Both the position numbers and the translations under genes were made by a program. The notes beneath the pieces are model-generated. The model saw only the letters and a program-made list of their open reading frames with translations, ran no database searches and had not been told where the DNA came from. From Botrimarina hoheduenensis (GTDB lineage Bacteria > Planctomycetota > Planctomycetia > Pirellulales > Lacipirellulaceae): a stretch of DNA of 64,000 nucleotides. This document shows, piece after piece, positions 43,573-51,768 of the stretch. The stretch spans positions 124,001 through 188,000 of the forward strand of contig NZ_SJPH01000004.1 of NCBI RefSeq assembly GCF_007859815.1. Reading direction: 5' to 3'. The stretch's first letter is position 1, and every line of letters begins with the position of its first letter.

Positions 43573-43878
43573 TCAGCCGATCTCGTCGAGCAGGCGACTC
43601 AGGGCGGCGTCCATCCGCTCGGCGGTGTCGTACCCGCCGCCGGCGATCTGGGCACGCAGCTGGTTCACCAGTTCCGACCGGACGGGGGTCGAGGCCTTTT
43701 CGGCAGCGCGGGTTTCGGCGGCCTCGGCGAGGCGGGCGGCCTCGGCGGCCGCGGGCGAGATCTCGACCTGGTCGGGGGCTTGGGTCCGGGGTGCCGGGCC
43801 TGTCGCCGAGTTCGGGCGGAAGTGCGGGCCCTTGAGAGCCTGGGGGCCGTGGGCCTGGTTCGGACCGTAAATCTGCAT
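43573..43878 (-). CDS. FlgM-like anti-sigma factor
   Basis: A 101-residue protein. The N-terminal half is Pro/Gly/Asn-rich and probably disordered (MQIYGPNQAHGPQALKG). It continues with QVEISPAAAEAARLAEAAE, ELVNQLRAQIAGGGYDTAER and MDAALSRLLDEIG. The end resembles the sigma-28-binding helices of FlgM (arginine/valine, hydrophobic pairs, IxxGxY). FlgM holds back the flagellar sigma factor until the hook is complete. No flagellar gene is nearby. The ATG at 43878 was chosen over an upstream frame of 19 odd residues. Confidence 0.65.
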   Translation of the reverse strand: MQIYGPNQAHGPQALKGPHFRPNSATGPAPRTQAPDQVEISPAAAEAARLAEAAETRAAEKASTPVRSELVNQLRAQIAGGGYDTAERMDAALSRLLDEIG

Positions 43879-44563
43879 CGAAAGAGACTCCTCGCTCGCG
43901 TGACGCCGGTGCCTTCCCACACGGGGGAAGAGCACGACGTTTCTTGATGGTGGTGCGGATCGGTTTGCGGATCGGGTGAGCGCCTCGCCCCTGCGGGAGA
44001 GCCGCTCGCAGCTGGTACGCAGGCGGCTTGCGCCACCCGCCCCTCGGGTGTGCCGACCAGGTTTTGGTCGCCACGACTCTGTGGGCCCGATCCGTGGACC
44101 TGTCGCTCGCGCCGGTGGGCTGAGCGACTCCCGCCTCCATGTGGCGGAACGCTGCGTTGGCGGGGCGTTTCTCCCCGATAAGGGGGGAACGACTCCGCTT
44201 GGGCAGCGATCTTGCGATGAGTCTGAAGCGTTGAATCGGCCAGGTTTTCACCCCGACTGCAACGAAACGGACTCGGCACCGATCATCCCACTGACGCTCA
44301 GTTTGACGCGCCGAACGAATGATACGCCGGCATGTTGAAACGGGGCAACGTCGGCTGCCGATATCCGTGTTGCGTCTGGGCAACACGGGCCTGCCAGAAA
44401 CCGCCCCGTGGAGCACCGCTAGCGGCGTTCCGCGGAGCGAACCCGAACCCTGGCGGCGTGTCCTTCGTAATGCAAGTACTCGATCCGATCGGTCCAGCCC
44501 GCAGGGCCCGCAACCGCCGGATCTACCTCACGCCCCTGCGGGGGCCCGGAGAAAGGGCGACCC
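43879..44563. other. 685-base stretch without a supported gene
   Basis: Between the FlgM-like gene and the small gene at 44564. Open frames here are short or have non-coding composition. It is GC-rich with several small inverted repeats but no stem with a T-tract. It should contain the promoter of the FlgM-like gene. Nothing resembling a tRNA, RNase P RNA, SRP RNA or tmRNA was recognised. Confidence 0.6.
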
Positions 44564-44752
44564 ATGTCCAGTGACGCCGTCAATGACAGCATCTATGTCG
44601 TCGAGGCGGTCCCCCACCTGCAGCCCATCCGGCTGCCGGCCGAGGCGTTTCAGCGGCTTCACCGCGTGAATTCCCAGCGGCTCGACGCGTTTGTGGCGGC
44701 CCACCTGGAACGCTTTCCGCAGCAAGCAGGCGGTTGGGTTCGCAAACGCTAG
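44564..44752 (+). CDS. Small hypothetical protein
   Basis: A 62-residue frame with a good ribosome-binding site (GGAGAAAGG, about 10 bases before the ATG). The product reads SIYVVEAVPHLQPIRLPAEA then FQRLHRVNSQRLDAFVAAH; it is soluble, with a probable C-terminal helix. The balance of residues and the ribosome-binding site favour a real gene. No family recognised. Confidence 0.45.
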   Translation: MSSDAVNDSIYVVEAVPHLQPIRLPAEAFQRLHRVNSQRLDAFVAAHLERFPQQAGGWVRKR

Positions 44753-44861
44753 CAGGGCACCCGGGACGCGGTGGCGTCGAAGGCCTAGAATCCGGTTCTT
44801 AGAATCCGGCTACAGGCCGCTCTTGCGCCACCACTCCCCTCCGACGCCTCTGTGATGCCCT

Positions 44862-45791
44862 ATGAAGGTTTTGCTCGCCAGCCCCCGCGGCTTCTGCGCC
44901 GGCGTGAACATGGCGATCGAATCGCTCGAACTCGCGCTGCGGGCTTTTGGGGCCCCGATCTACGTCTACCACGAGATCGTCCACAATCAGTACGTGGTGC
45001 GACACTTCGAGTCGCGCGGCGTGGAGTTTATCAACGCGATCGATGAAGCCCCGCCCGGCTCAACGCTGTTATTCTCAGCCCACGGCGTCTCGCCAGCGAT
45101 CCGCCAGCAAGCCGCCAACCGCCAGCTACGGGCGATCGACGCTACGTGCCCGCTGGTTACCAAGGTGCACCTGGAAGCGATCAAGTACGCCAAAGAGGGA
45201 CGCACGATCGTGCTGATCGGCCATGAAGGGCACGACGAAGTGATCGGCACCATGGGCGAAGCGCCCGAGGCGATCGTCCTGGTCGAATCGCCCGAGGACG
45301 TTGATCGTTTGCAGGTTGCCGATCCGCAAAACTTGGCCTATCTCACGCAGACCACGCTCAGCGTTGATGACACCAGCCGGATCATCGCGCGGCTCAAAGA
45401 GCGCTTTCCCGCGATCATCGGCCCCCCCAAGGCGGACATCTGCTACGCGACCCAAAACCGCCAAGAGGCGGTCGCATTGCTCTCGGCGGAAGTCGATCTG
45501 ACGCTCGTGCTGGGCAGCCAAAACAGCTCCAACAGCCAACGGCTCGCTGAGCTCTCAAAAGAACGGGGCATCGCGGCTTACCTGATCGATGGCCCCGACG
45601 ATCTGCGGCCCGAATGGTTCGCGGAAGTCCAAACCGTGCTCGTCACGGCCGGTGCCAGCGCCCCCGAGACGGTTGTCGAAGCGGTGCTGGACTACCTGCG
45701 TGACCATTACGCTGCCACGGTCGAGCCACGGTTGGTGCGGGAAGAGAACGTCTCGTTCCCCCTGCCACGTGAGCTGCGTCAGCTGACTTGA
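44862..45791 (+). CDS. ispH: 4-hydroxy-3-methylbut-2-enyl diphosphate reductase
   Basis: Final enzyme of the MEP isoprenoid pathway, making IPP and DMAPP. The 309-residue protein has the three cluster-binding cysteines in conserved settings: Cys12 in SPRGFCAGVNMA, Cys96 in AIDATCPLVTKVH and Cys194 in ADICYATQNRQ. Also present are HEIVHNQYV, SAHGVSP, GHEGHDEVIGTMGE and the SQNSSNSQRL substrate loop. Normal length. Confidence 0.96.
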   Translation: MKVLLASPRGFCAGVNMAIESLELALRAFGAPIYVYHEIVHNQYVVRHFESRGVEFINAIDEAPPGSTLLFSAHGVSPAIRQQAANRQLRAIDATCPLVTKVHLEAIKYAKEGRTIVLIGHEGHDEVIGTMGEAPEAIVLVESPEDVDRLQVADPQNLAYLTQTTLSVDDTSRIIARLKERFPAIIGPPKADICYATQNRQEAVALLSAEVDLTLVLGSQNSSNSQRLAELSKERGIAAYLIDGPDDLRPEWFAEVQTVLVTAGASAPETVVEAVLDYLRDHYAATVEPRLVREENVSFPLPRELRQLT

Positions 45792-45798
45792 GCGGCAG

Positions 45799-46647
45799 TC
45801 AACTGCTCGCCGAGCGGTAACTTTCTAGCGCCCGCTTGAACAGCCAGCGGCTGAACGTTAGCCCGGCCACGGTGGCCAGGAGCGCATACCCTGCCAGGTA
45901 GGCCGAGTCCGCGTCGAGCGGCTTGGCCATGAGCTGGGCCGGCACGTTGATCACCACCAAGATGGGGATCAGGTACGTGAACGCCAGGCGTAGGCCGTCG
46001 CCGAGCGTCGAGCCGCCGTAGATCTCCATCGGGTAACGCGAGAAGCTCGTGATATAGAACCAGAAGTCGTAGAGCGACTGGTTTCGCCCGAGCCAGATGC
46101 TGGTCGCAGCGAGGGTCATCATCACGCTATAGAGCAGCAGCACTCCCGCGATGAGATACAAAGGGTACAGGCAGGCCCCGAGCAGCGTCGGTTGTCCGGG
46201 CAGCTGCCCGAGAGAAACGACCAACAAGCCGAGCGCCACAATAAAGTTGCCGGCCGAGGACCAGTTGATTTTGCGCAGTGAGAGCAAGAACTGCGTATCG
46301 ATCGGCTTGAGCAGCGCAAAGTCGAGCCCCCCTGTACGCACGAGTTCGCTCAGCTCCTGCATGTTGGGCATGAAGAAGACCTGCACCATGCTGTTGACCA
46401 GGATGGTCGTCGCGATGAAGACGAAGAACTGGTACTGGCCCCACCCGGCGATGGCGTCGGTGAATTGATAGATCAGCAGGTAGAAACCCAGGTTCATAAA
46501 AACCCAGACCGACCCCGTGACGAGCTCGATCAAAAAGTTCGAGCGAAACGTCATGTCGCGGATCAGGCTGTTTTGCGCGAACATGAAGAACAGCCGCACA
46601 TAATCCAGCAACGAATGCGGCGGAGGGGGAGCGGCGTTTTGCGACAT
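45799..46647 (-). CDS. ABC-2 type export permease (second)
   Basis: A 282-residue integral membrane protein with about six helices, of the ABC2_membrane_6 type. Features include NSLIRDMTFRSNFLIELVTG, FVFIATTILVNSMVQVFFMP, ELSELVRTGGLDFALLKPID and the periplasm-facing end near LVVINVPAQLMAKPLD. Its partner permease is directly upstream (six bases apart), and the matching ATPase is 2.9 kb upstream on the same strand. The substrate is unknown. Confidence 0.87.
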   Translation of the reverse strand: MSQNAAPPPPHSLLDYVRLFFMFAQNSLIRDMTFRSNFLIELVTGSVWVFMNLGFYLLIYQFTDAIAGWGQYQFFVFIATTILVNSMVQVFFMPNMQELSELVRTGGLDFALLKPIDTQFLLSLRKINWSSAGNFIVALGLLVVSLGQLPGQPTLLGACLYPLYLIAGVLLLYSVMMTLAATSIWLGRNQSLYDFWFYITSFSRYPMEIYGGSTLGDGLRLAFTYLIPILVVINVPAQLMAKPLDADSAYLAGYALLATVAGLTFSRWLFKRALESYRSASS

Positions 46648-46653
46648 GATTGT

Positions 46654-47541
46654 TTAGCCCCCGTATCCGCTGTAACGCTTCATGCCCGCGTGCATGCTCC
46701 AGCGGCACGTCATGAAGAAGAATAGGACCCAGCCGGCTTGCAAGGCCAATCCGCGCAGGACGGCTTCGTCGTCGAGCTTGCCCAGGTACACGGCGGCCGG
46801 AAAGTACGCCAAGTACTGCAACGGCTGATAGGCCAGAACCGCCGCCAGGGGCTTGGGCAGCGACCCGTTCAAGAACTCCAGCGGGAACATATGACCGCTG
46901 AAGAAGAAGTTAAACAGCATGTAAACGAACAACAACGAGCTCACTTCGAGGAACCAAAACCCGATCATGCCGAGCGTGGCTTCCAGAAAGAAGCCGAGCG
47001 CAAAACCCATGCCCAGCGCGAGCACAAAAGCCGCAAAGCGAGACGCACTGGGCCACTCGGGAAAGTAATCGCCGCACAGCCAGAAAACCAACGCGAACGG
47101 GCCGATCGCCACCGTGTAGTACACCAGCTTGTGTGCCAGGCGGGCGGCGAGGCAAAAACCGATCAGGTCGATCGGCTGGATCATAAACTTCTTGATCTCG
47201 CCCGTGCGGATCTGTGCCGCGATGCCCGAGGCCAGCCCCGGCATGCTGCTCAGCGCGCGACCGAGCATGGTCAGCAGGTAGTACGCCACAACGTCGTCAC
47301 GCGTGTACCCGCGGATAGCGCCATCGCCGGTTTTCGCGCTGGCGAAAACCGCGGTCCACAAGAACACCTGCGTGACGATCGGCAGGAACCGCATCAAGGT
47401 CCCCAACGCGAAATCGCCCCGATAGACGAGGCGTTCCTCGATACAGGTGCGGAAGATTGTCCACCAAGCCGATCGGGCGGTCGGCGTGGTCTGAGTTGAG
47501 AGCGTGGCGGACATCGGCGTGGGGTTGGTAGAACCGGGCAT
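46654..47541 (-). CDS. ABC-2 type export permease (first)
   Basis: A 295-residue paralogue of the next gene, with about six helices. Motifs are CIEERLVYRGDFALGTLM, RDDVVAYYLLTMLGRALS, QIRTGEIKKFMIQPIDLIG and FFSGHMFPLEFLNGSLPKPL. Paired permeases of this type form a heterodimer served by one ATPase. The gene is divergent from the SUMF1-like pair, with a 110-base shared upstream region. The ATG at 47514 is an alternative start. Confidence 0.87.
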   Translation of the reverse strand: MPGSTNPTPMSATLSTQTTPTARSAWWTIFRTCIEERLVYRGDFALGTLMRFLPIVTQVFLWTAVFASAKTGDGAIRGYTRDDVVAYYLLTMLGRALSSMPGLASGIAAQIRTGEIKKFMIQPIDLIGFCLAARLAHKLVYYTVAIGPFALVFWLCGDYFPEWPSASRFAAFVLALGMGFALGFFLEATLGMIGFWFLEVSSLLFVYMLFNFFFSGHMFPLEFLNGSLPKPLAAVLAYQPLQYLAYFPAAVYLGKLDDEAVLRGLALQAGWVLFFFMTCRWSMHAGMKRYSGYGG

Positions 47542-47651
47542 TAGTTGCTTGCCACGCCGCTTGCTCGCGGTTTACGCTCGGTGGAGCGCTCGATAGGGGG
47601 ACAGGCAACTCTCCCCCCCACTCAGCGATTCATATTGTTCGGGGCAAATCC

Positions 47652-48695
47652 TTGATGAACCGCCGCGCCAAAGAACGTATGCCTAAGCTGCGACAATTGT
47701 ATTTGAGCGCATGCCGATTCGGCCGAGATCGCCGCACGCGCGACCATTCAACCCCAATCTCAACCGCTCTTGTTGGCACGCCGGTGGAGAGATCGGGAGT
47801 GAGCGGCTTGGCAAGCGTGCCTCAATCTGTTCTACCCCGGCAGTCCGAGCTGATTCAGTTGTTTGCGAAACTGATCATAGTGCTGAACGCCGCCCGGGGA
47901 AATGCGGGGGGCCCCGCCGCTTTCAAAGACGCGCAGGTCCAAGAGGTAAACAATGCAGTCGTCGTAACACTGCCGGACGGTAGCCTGATGCGGTTTCGGA
48001 AGATTGAGGCAGGCTCTTTCTTGCAAGGCAGCCCAGCGGATGAGGTTGGTCGCGACCCCGACGAATCACCGCAACGCGAAGTTACGATCAGCAAATCCTT
48101 CTATTTGGGCGTCACCGAAGTAACGCAACGCCAGTGGATCGCGCTCGGCGGCAACAACCCCTCTGCTTTCCAGCAGCCTGATCCGACTGGCGGTGACCCG
48201 CTGGAACGTCCTGTCGAGTCGGTCAGTTGGCAGGAATGCCTCTCCTACGCCAAGCGACTTGGCGAGCGCTGTAGCGGAAAGTTCCGTCTGCCTACCGAAG
48301 CCGAATGGGAATACGCCTGTCGCGCGGGGACCAAGACACGCTTTGCTTACGGCGAAGCCCCCCAGCGCTGGATGAGTTACCGCCACGCGTGGGTCAATAA
48401 TAACTCTGAGGCAACAACGCATCCGGTCGCGCAGAAGCCGGCTAATCCGTGGGGCATCTACGACTTACACGGGAGCGTTTGGGAGTGGTGCAGCGACTAC
48501 TACGGGCCCTACTCGGCCACCCCTGCAGCCGATCCGCACGGCCCAATCAACGGTACTAGCCGAGTTTTTCGCGGCGGCAGCTGGTTCGACCTGCCACCGA
48601 GCTGCCGATCGGCAAACCGTCATCGCCACGCTCCCAACCGACGCTACACGGCGATCGGGCTACGGCTCATCTACGAAGCTGAGGAACAACCATGA
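47652..48695 (+). CDS. SUMF1/FGE-sulfatase-fold protein (first of pair)
   Basis: Up to 347 residues. From about residue 108 a SUMF1-type domain starts (MRFRKIEAGSFLQGSPADEV), with VTEVTQRQWIALGGNNPSAF, FRLPTEAEWEYACRAGTKTR, GIYDLHGSVWEWCSDYYG and RVFRGGSWFDLPPSCRSANR. True formylglycine-generating enzymes have two Cys about five residues apart near the end; here only the one in PSCRSANR is present, so FGE activity is unlikely. The first 100 residues have unusual composition and may not be translated; no ATG with a signal peptide was found. It overlaps the second gene by four bases. Confidence 0.78.
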   Translation: MMNRRAKERMPKLRQLYLSACRFGRDRRTRDHSTPISTALVGTPVERSGVSGLASVPQSVLPRQSELIQLFAKLIIVLNAARGNAGGPAAFKDAQVQEVNNAVVVTLPDGSLMRFRKIEAGSFLQGSPADEVGRDPDESPQREVTISKSFYLGVTEVTQRQWIALGGNNPSAFQQPDPTGGDPLERPVESVSWQECLSYAKRLGERCSGKFRLPTEAEWEYACRAGTKTRFAYGEAPQRWMSYRHAWVNNNSEATTHPVAQKPANPWGIYDLHGSVWEWCSDYYGPYSATPAADPHGPINGTSRVFRGGSWFDLPPSCRSANRHRHAPNRRYTAIGLRLIYEAEEQP

Positions 48696-49504
48696 TCCGC
48701 TGGATATTATTCTGGCTTAGCATGAGTGGCATCGCTGCGGCAGAACCTGACGTATTTGAGGTTGCGCTGCCCGGCGGCTTAAAAATGGAGTTTGTCGAAA
48801 TTCCAGCGGGCGATTTTGTTCGGGGTAGCCCCAAAGAAGAGCTAGGACGGCAATCCGATGAGACACCCGAACACCGCGTGACTATCTCCCAGCCGTTCCG
48901 TGTTGGTAGGTACGAAGTGACACAAGCGCAGTGGGTTGCGGTGACCGGCGACAATCCATCCACTTTCGCTCGCTACACCGAATCGCCACAGCTACCGGTA
49001 GAACGCATCACTTGGGATGAAGCGGTTGCTTACGCCGAGCGCCTGACCCAGATCGCCACGGGGGCTTTCCGCTTACCCTCCGAGGCAGAGTGGGAATACG
49101 TATGCCGAGCAGGGACGACAACGCGTTTTCCGTGGGGATCTGATATTGAGCATCGTGATCTACCAAGCTATGGGTGGTACTACCCGTTGTCCGAAGGGCG
49201 TTCCCGGCCGGTTGGGACAAAGCTGCCTAACGCCTGGGGGCTGTACGACCTTCACGGCGGGGTCTGGGAATGGTGTCGCGATGGCTTTGAGCCCTACCCA
49301 GTACACGCGGTAACGGATCCCCAAGGCGCGTCCACTAATGATCTGAAAATTATCCGCGGGGGCAGCTGGTTCAATGAACCTGAGGCGTTGCGATCTGCAA
49401 ACCGCCATCGGCACGCCCGCGATTCACGGCTCTCGAACCTTGGCTTCCGTTTAGTTTGGATACCGTCGTGCGAGCCCCACGGCAGTGTCTCGCAGACGCC
49501 ATGA
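48692..49504 (+). CDS. SUMF1/FGE-sulfatase-fold protein (second of pair)
   Basis: A 270-residue exported protein with a signal peptide (RWILFWLSMSGIAAAE). The SUMF1 domain covers the rest: MEFVEIPAGDFVRGSPKEEL, YEVTQAQWVAVTGDNPSTFA, FRLPSEAEWEYVCRAGTTTR, GLYDLHGGVWEWCRDGFE and IIRGGSWFNEPEALRSANRH. No Cys occurs near the RGGSW end, so it cannot be a formylglycine-generating enzyme. Coupled to the first gene by ATGA. The base composition looks lower in GC than the neighbours, by eye. Confidence 0.85.
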   Translation: MIRWILFWLSMSGIAAAEPDVFEVALPGGLKMEFVEIPAGDFVRGSPKEELGRQSDETPEHRVTISQPFRVGRYEVTQAQWVAVTGDNPSTFARYTESPQLPVERITWDEAVAYAERLTQIATGAFRLPSEAEWEYVCRAGTTTRFPWGSDIEHRDLPSYGWYYPLSEGRSRPVGTKLPNAWGLYDLHGGVWEWCRDGFEPYPVHAVTDPQGASTNDLKIIRGGSWFNEPEALRSANRHRHARDSRLSNLGFRLVWIPSCEPHGSVSQTP

Positions 49505-49533
49505 ACCGCTGCAGCGCCTAACACCACGACGAT

Positions 49534-50562
49534 TCACGGCTCAACGCTAGTAGATGGTACCAAGAGTTTGCGAGACTCCGTGACCTCTTCCGCCTCGGCG
49601 AACGCGTCGGCGATCACCTCCTCAAGCGGCGGGTCTTCAACGCTGACGTCCGCGACCGCGTAACTGCCCAGCACGCTCGAAAGCACCTTGGCGATTTCTT
49701 CACGCTGGATCTTGAGGCGGATCTTCGGTGGCTCGATCGAAAGCACCTCGCCATAGCGCGCGAGGTCGGAGGGCATCTGATCGTCGGTAAACTGGAGCGA
49801 CAACACCTTGTGACCGCTAAACCGATCGACGATCCCCGCGAGCGAACCGTCGTACATCAGCCTGCCCTGCGCGATGATCACCACTCGGCGGCACAGGGCT
49901 TCGATATCTTTCATGTAGTGACTTGTCAGCAGGATCGTGGTCTTACGCTCGCGCTGGTAACGCTTGAGAAACTGCTGGATGTTGTGCTGCGCGATCACGT
50001 CTAGACCGATGGTTGGCTCGTCCAGGAAGAGCACCTCCGGCTCGTGCAGCAGCGCGGCAATCAGCTCCATCTTCATGCGCTCGCCGAGCGACAGCTCGCG
50101 CACGGGCTGGTTCAGCAACCCCTCGACATCCAGCAGCTCGGTCAGCTCGGCCATCGTTCGGTCGAACGCTGCGGGGGCCAACCGGTAGATCTGCTGGTGC
50201 AGTCGGAACGACTCGGCCGCGGGCAGGTCCCACCACAATTGATTCTTCTGACCCATCACCAGCGCAAAGCGGCGGCGGTACTCGTTCGAGCGTTCCCAGG
50301 GGACATAACCCATGACCGTCGCGCGGCCCGAGGTGGGGCTAATCACGCCCGAAAGCAGCTTGAGCGTGGTGGTCTTGCCCGCCCCGTTGGGGCCGAGGAA
50401 CGCCACAAACTCGCCCTGTTCGACGGTCAGGTCGATCCCCTTCACGGCCTGAACATCGCGATACTCGCGGTGGAATAGCCCCCGGATCGAAGCGGCAAGC
50501 CCCTCCTTTTTCTGGTAAACGCGGTACGACTTGCGGAGATCGCGGATCTCGATAATGGCCAT
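49534..50562 (-). CDS. ABC transporter ATP-binding protein
   Basis: A 342-residue ATPase. Walker A is [17 protein letters not shown], the Q-loop MGQKNQLWW, the signature [11 protein letters not shown], Walker [13 protein letters not shown] and the switch His is in [11 protein letters not shown]. The C-terminal 100 residues form the extra domain found in ATPases of this ABC-2 export type. It should energise the two permeases encoded at 45799-47541, but its stop is followed by the oppositely oriented SUMF1-like pair rather than by them. The ATG at 50562 gives the standard [17 protein letters not shown] start. Confidence 0.93.
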   Translation of the reverse strand: MAIIEIRDLRKSYRVYQKKEGLAASIRGLFHREYRDVQAVKGIDLTVEQGEFVAFLGPNGAGKTTTLKLLSGVISPTSGRATVMGYVPWERSNEYRRRFALVMGQKNQLWWDLPAAESFRLHQQIYRLAPAAFDRTMAELTELLDVEGLLNQPVRELSLGERMKMELIAALLHEPEVLFLDEPTIGLDVIAQHNIQQFLKRYQRERKTTILLTSHYMKDIEALCRRVVIIAQGRLMYDGSLAGIVDRFSGHKVLSLQFTDDQMPSDLARYGEVLSIEPPKIRLKIQREEIAKVLSSVLGSYAVADVSVEDPPLEEVIADAFAEAEEVTESRKLLVPSTSVEP

Positions 50563-50716
50563 GCGACTGATTGTAGGCGGCGAGCCGCCTTTCCGCAGGA
50601 CGGCGGGCGAGCTAGGCTTAAGCGTTGAGCCAACCGATGTGGTTTTTACTTTGAATCGGGTTTGCCGAATGCCGGTAACCCGACAATGCGTCTTAGCCTC
50701 TTCCCCTGCCACGACC

Positions 50717-50896
50717 ATGCTCCCCAGCATCAAGATCTCGCTGCCGATTTTGTTTCTTCTGTGGTGTGCCGCGGGTTTTTGGAAGATGGGCGGCCCGGTG
50801 ATGCTGGCCTACCCTGCAATGTGGCTCGGAGTGGCGGTGTTGTTCTTGGTGGTGACCAAGCTGTTGGGCGTTAGCTCCCCGGCCGACGCCAGCTGA
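50717..50896 (+). CDS. Small membrane protein
   Basis: A 59-residue frame, mostly hydrophobic, with two likely membrane helices ([16 protein letters not shown] and [20 protein letters not shown]). It lies 54 bases upstream of the rhomboid-like gene on the same strand, and may be co-transcribed with it. No family recognised. Confidence 0.5.
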   Translation: MLPSIKISLPILFLLWCAAGFWKMGGPVMLAYPAMWLGVAVLFLVVTKLLGVSSPADAS

Positions 50897-50950
50897 GCCT
50901 CGCTCCAGCCGATCGTTCTCCCCCCTCAACGCGAGCCAACTCGGCGCCGC

Positions 50951-51751
50951 ATGAAGCCGCTCGAATCGCTCGAACGCCGCTTCGGCCGTTACGCCGTGCC
51001 GAACCTCACGCTGCTGCTTGTTCTCGGGCAGGCGTTTATGTATCTGGCAGCAATGGGTCCCGGCGGGCAGGGACTTATCGAACGCCTCCAGCTTGTGCCG
51101 GCGCGAGTGCTTGAGGGAGAGGTCTGGCGTTTGCTGGCGTTCCCGGTCGTACCGCCGCTGCTTTCGCCGCTCTTCTTCGCGATCTATCTGCTCGCGTTCT
51201 ACTACTTTGGCTCTACGGTCGAGTCGCTGTGGGGGGCGTTTCGGTACAACGTCTACCTGGCGCTTGGGTTCTTGCTCACGGCGGCGGCGGGCTTCATCGA
51301 ACCCGAGTGGCCCGCTTCTGGCGCTTACGTCCAAACGAGCGTCTTCTTGGCGTTCGCGGCGTTGCTGCCCGACGCTGTGATCCGCATCTACTTCATCTTG
51401 CCGGTGAAGGCCCGCTATTTGGCGGCGTTCACCTGGGCCCTCTACGCCTTGCAAGCTGTCGCGGGTGGCTGGTCGACCAGGCTGACGATCGCGGCGGCTG
51501 TCACCAACTTTCTGCTGTTCTTCGGGCCGCAAGCCTTTAGCACTTTCAAGCAAGCCAAGCGCAAGCGTGACTTCCGCCGCAAGGTGGACGCCGCCGCCAG
51601 TGCCATCCGCCACGAGTGCCGTGTGTGCGGGCTGACCAGCGACATGGCCCCACGCACACGCTTCCGTTACTGCTCGCAGTGCGCGGGGCAGTGTTGTTAC
51701 TGCCCGGATCACCTGGATAAGCACGAACACGTGCAAGCCGTCGGGCGCTAA
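50951..51751 (+). CDS. Rhomboid-fold membrane protein with C-terminal zinc ribbon
   Basis: A 266-residue membrane protein with about six helices. GEVWRLLAFPVVPPLLSPLF and YYFGSTVESLWGAFRYNVYL match the rhomboid core (helices 1-3). The active-site GxSG is absent (the region reads SGAYVQTSVFLAFAALLPD), and no catalytic His is visible, so it is probably a non-proteolytic rhomboid or Derlin-like protein. The C-terminal 60 residues are Cys/His-rich: HECRVCGLTSD, RYCSQCAGQCCYCPDHLDKH, most likely binding two zinc ions. Convergent with kdtA. Confidence 0.82.
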   Translation: MKPLESLERRFGRYAVPNLTLLLVLGQAFMYLAAMGPGGQGLIERLQLVPARVLEGEVWRLLAFPVVPPLLSPLFFAIYLLAFYYFGSTVESLWGAFRYNVYLALGFLLTAAAGFIEPEWPASGAYVQTSVFLAFAALLPDAVIRIYFILPVKARYLAAFTWALYALQAVAGGWSTRLTIAAAVTNFLLFFGPQAFSTFKQAKRKRDFRRKVDAAASAIRHECRVCGLTSDMAPRTRFRYCSQCAGQCCYCPDHLDKHEHVQAVGR

Positions 51752-51768
51752 GAGACCGGTCCCGCCGG

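Noticed and set aside
43385..44416. 343-codon minus-strand frame overlapping the FlgM-like gene
   Set aside because: Very rich in Arg, Pro and Gly with no domain; the FlgM-like frame has sensible composition and a recognisable C-terminus.
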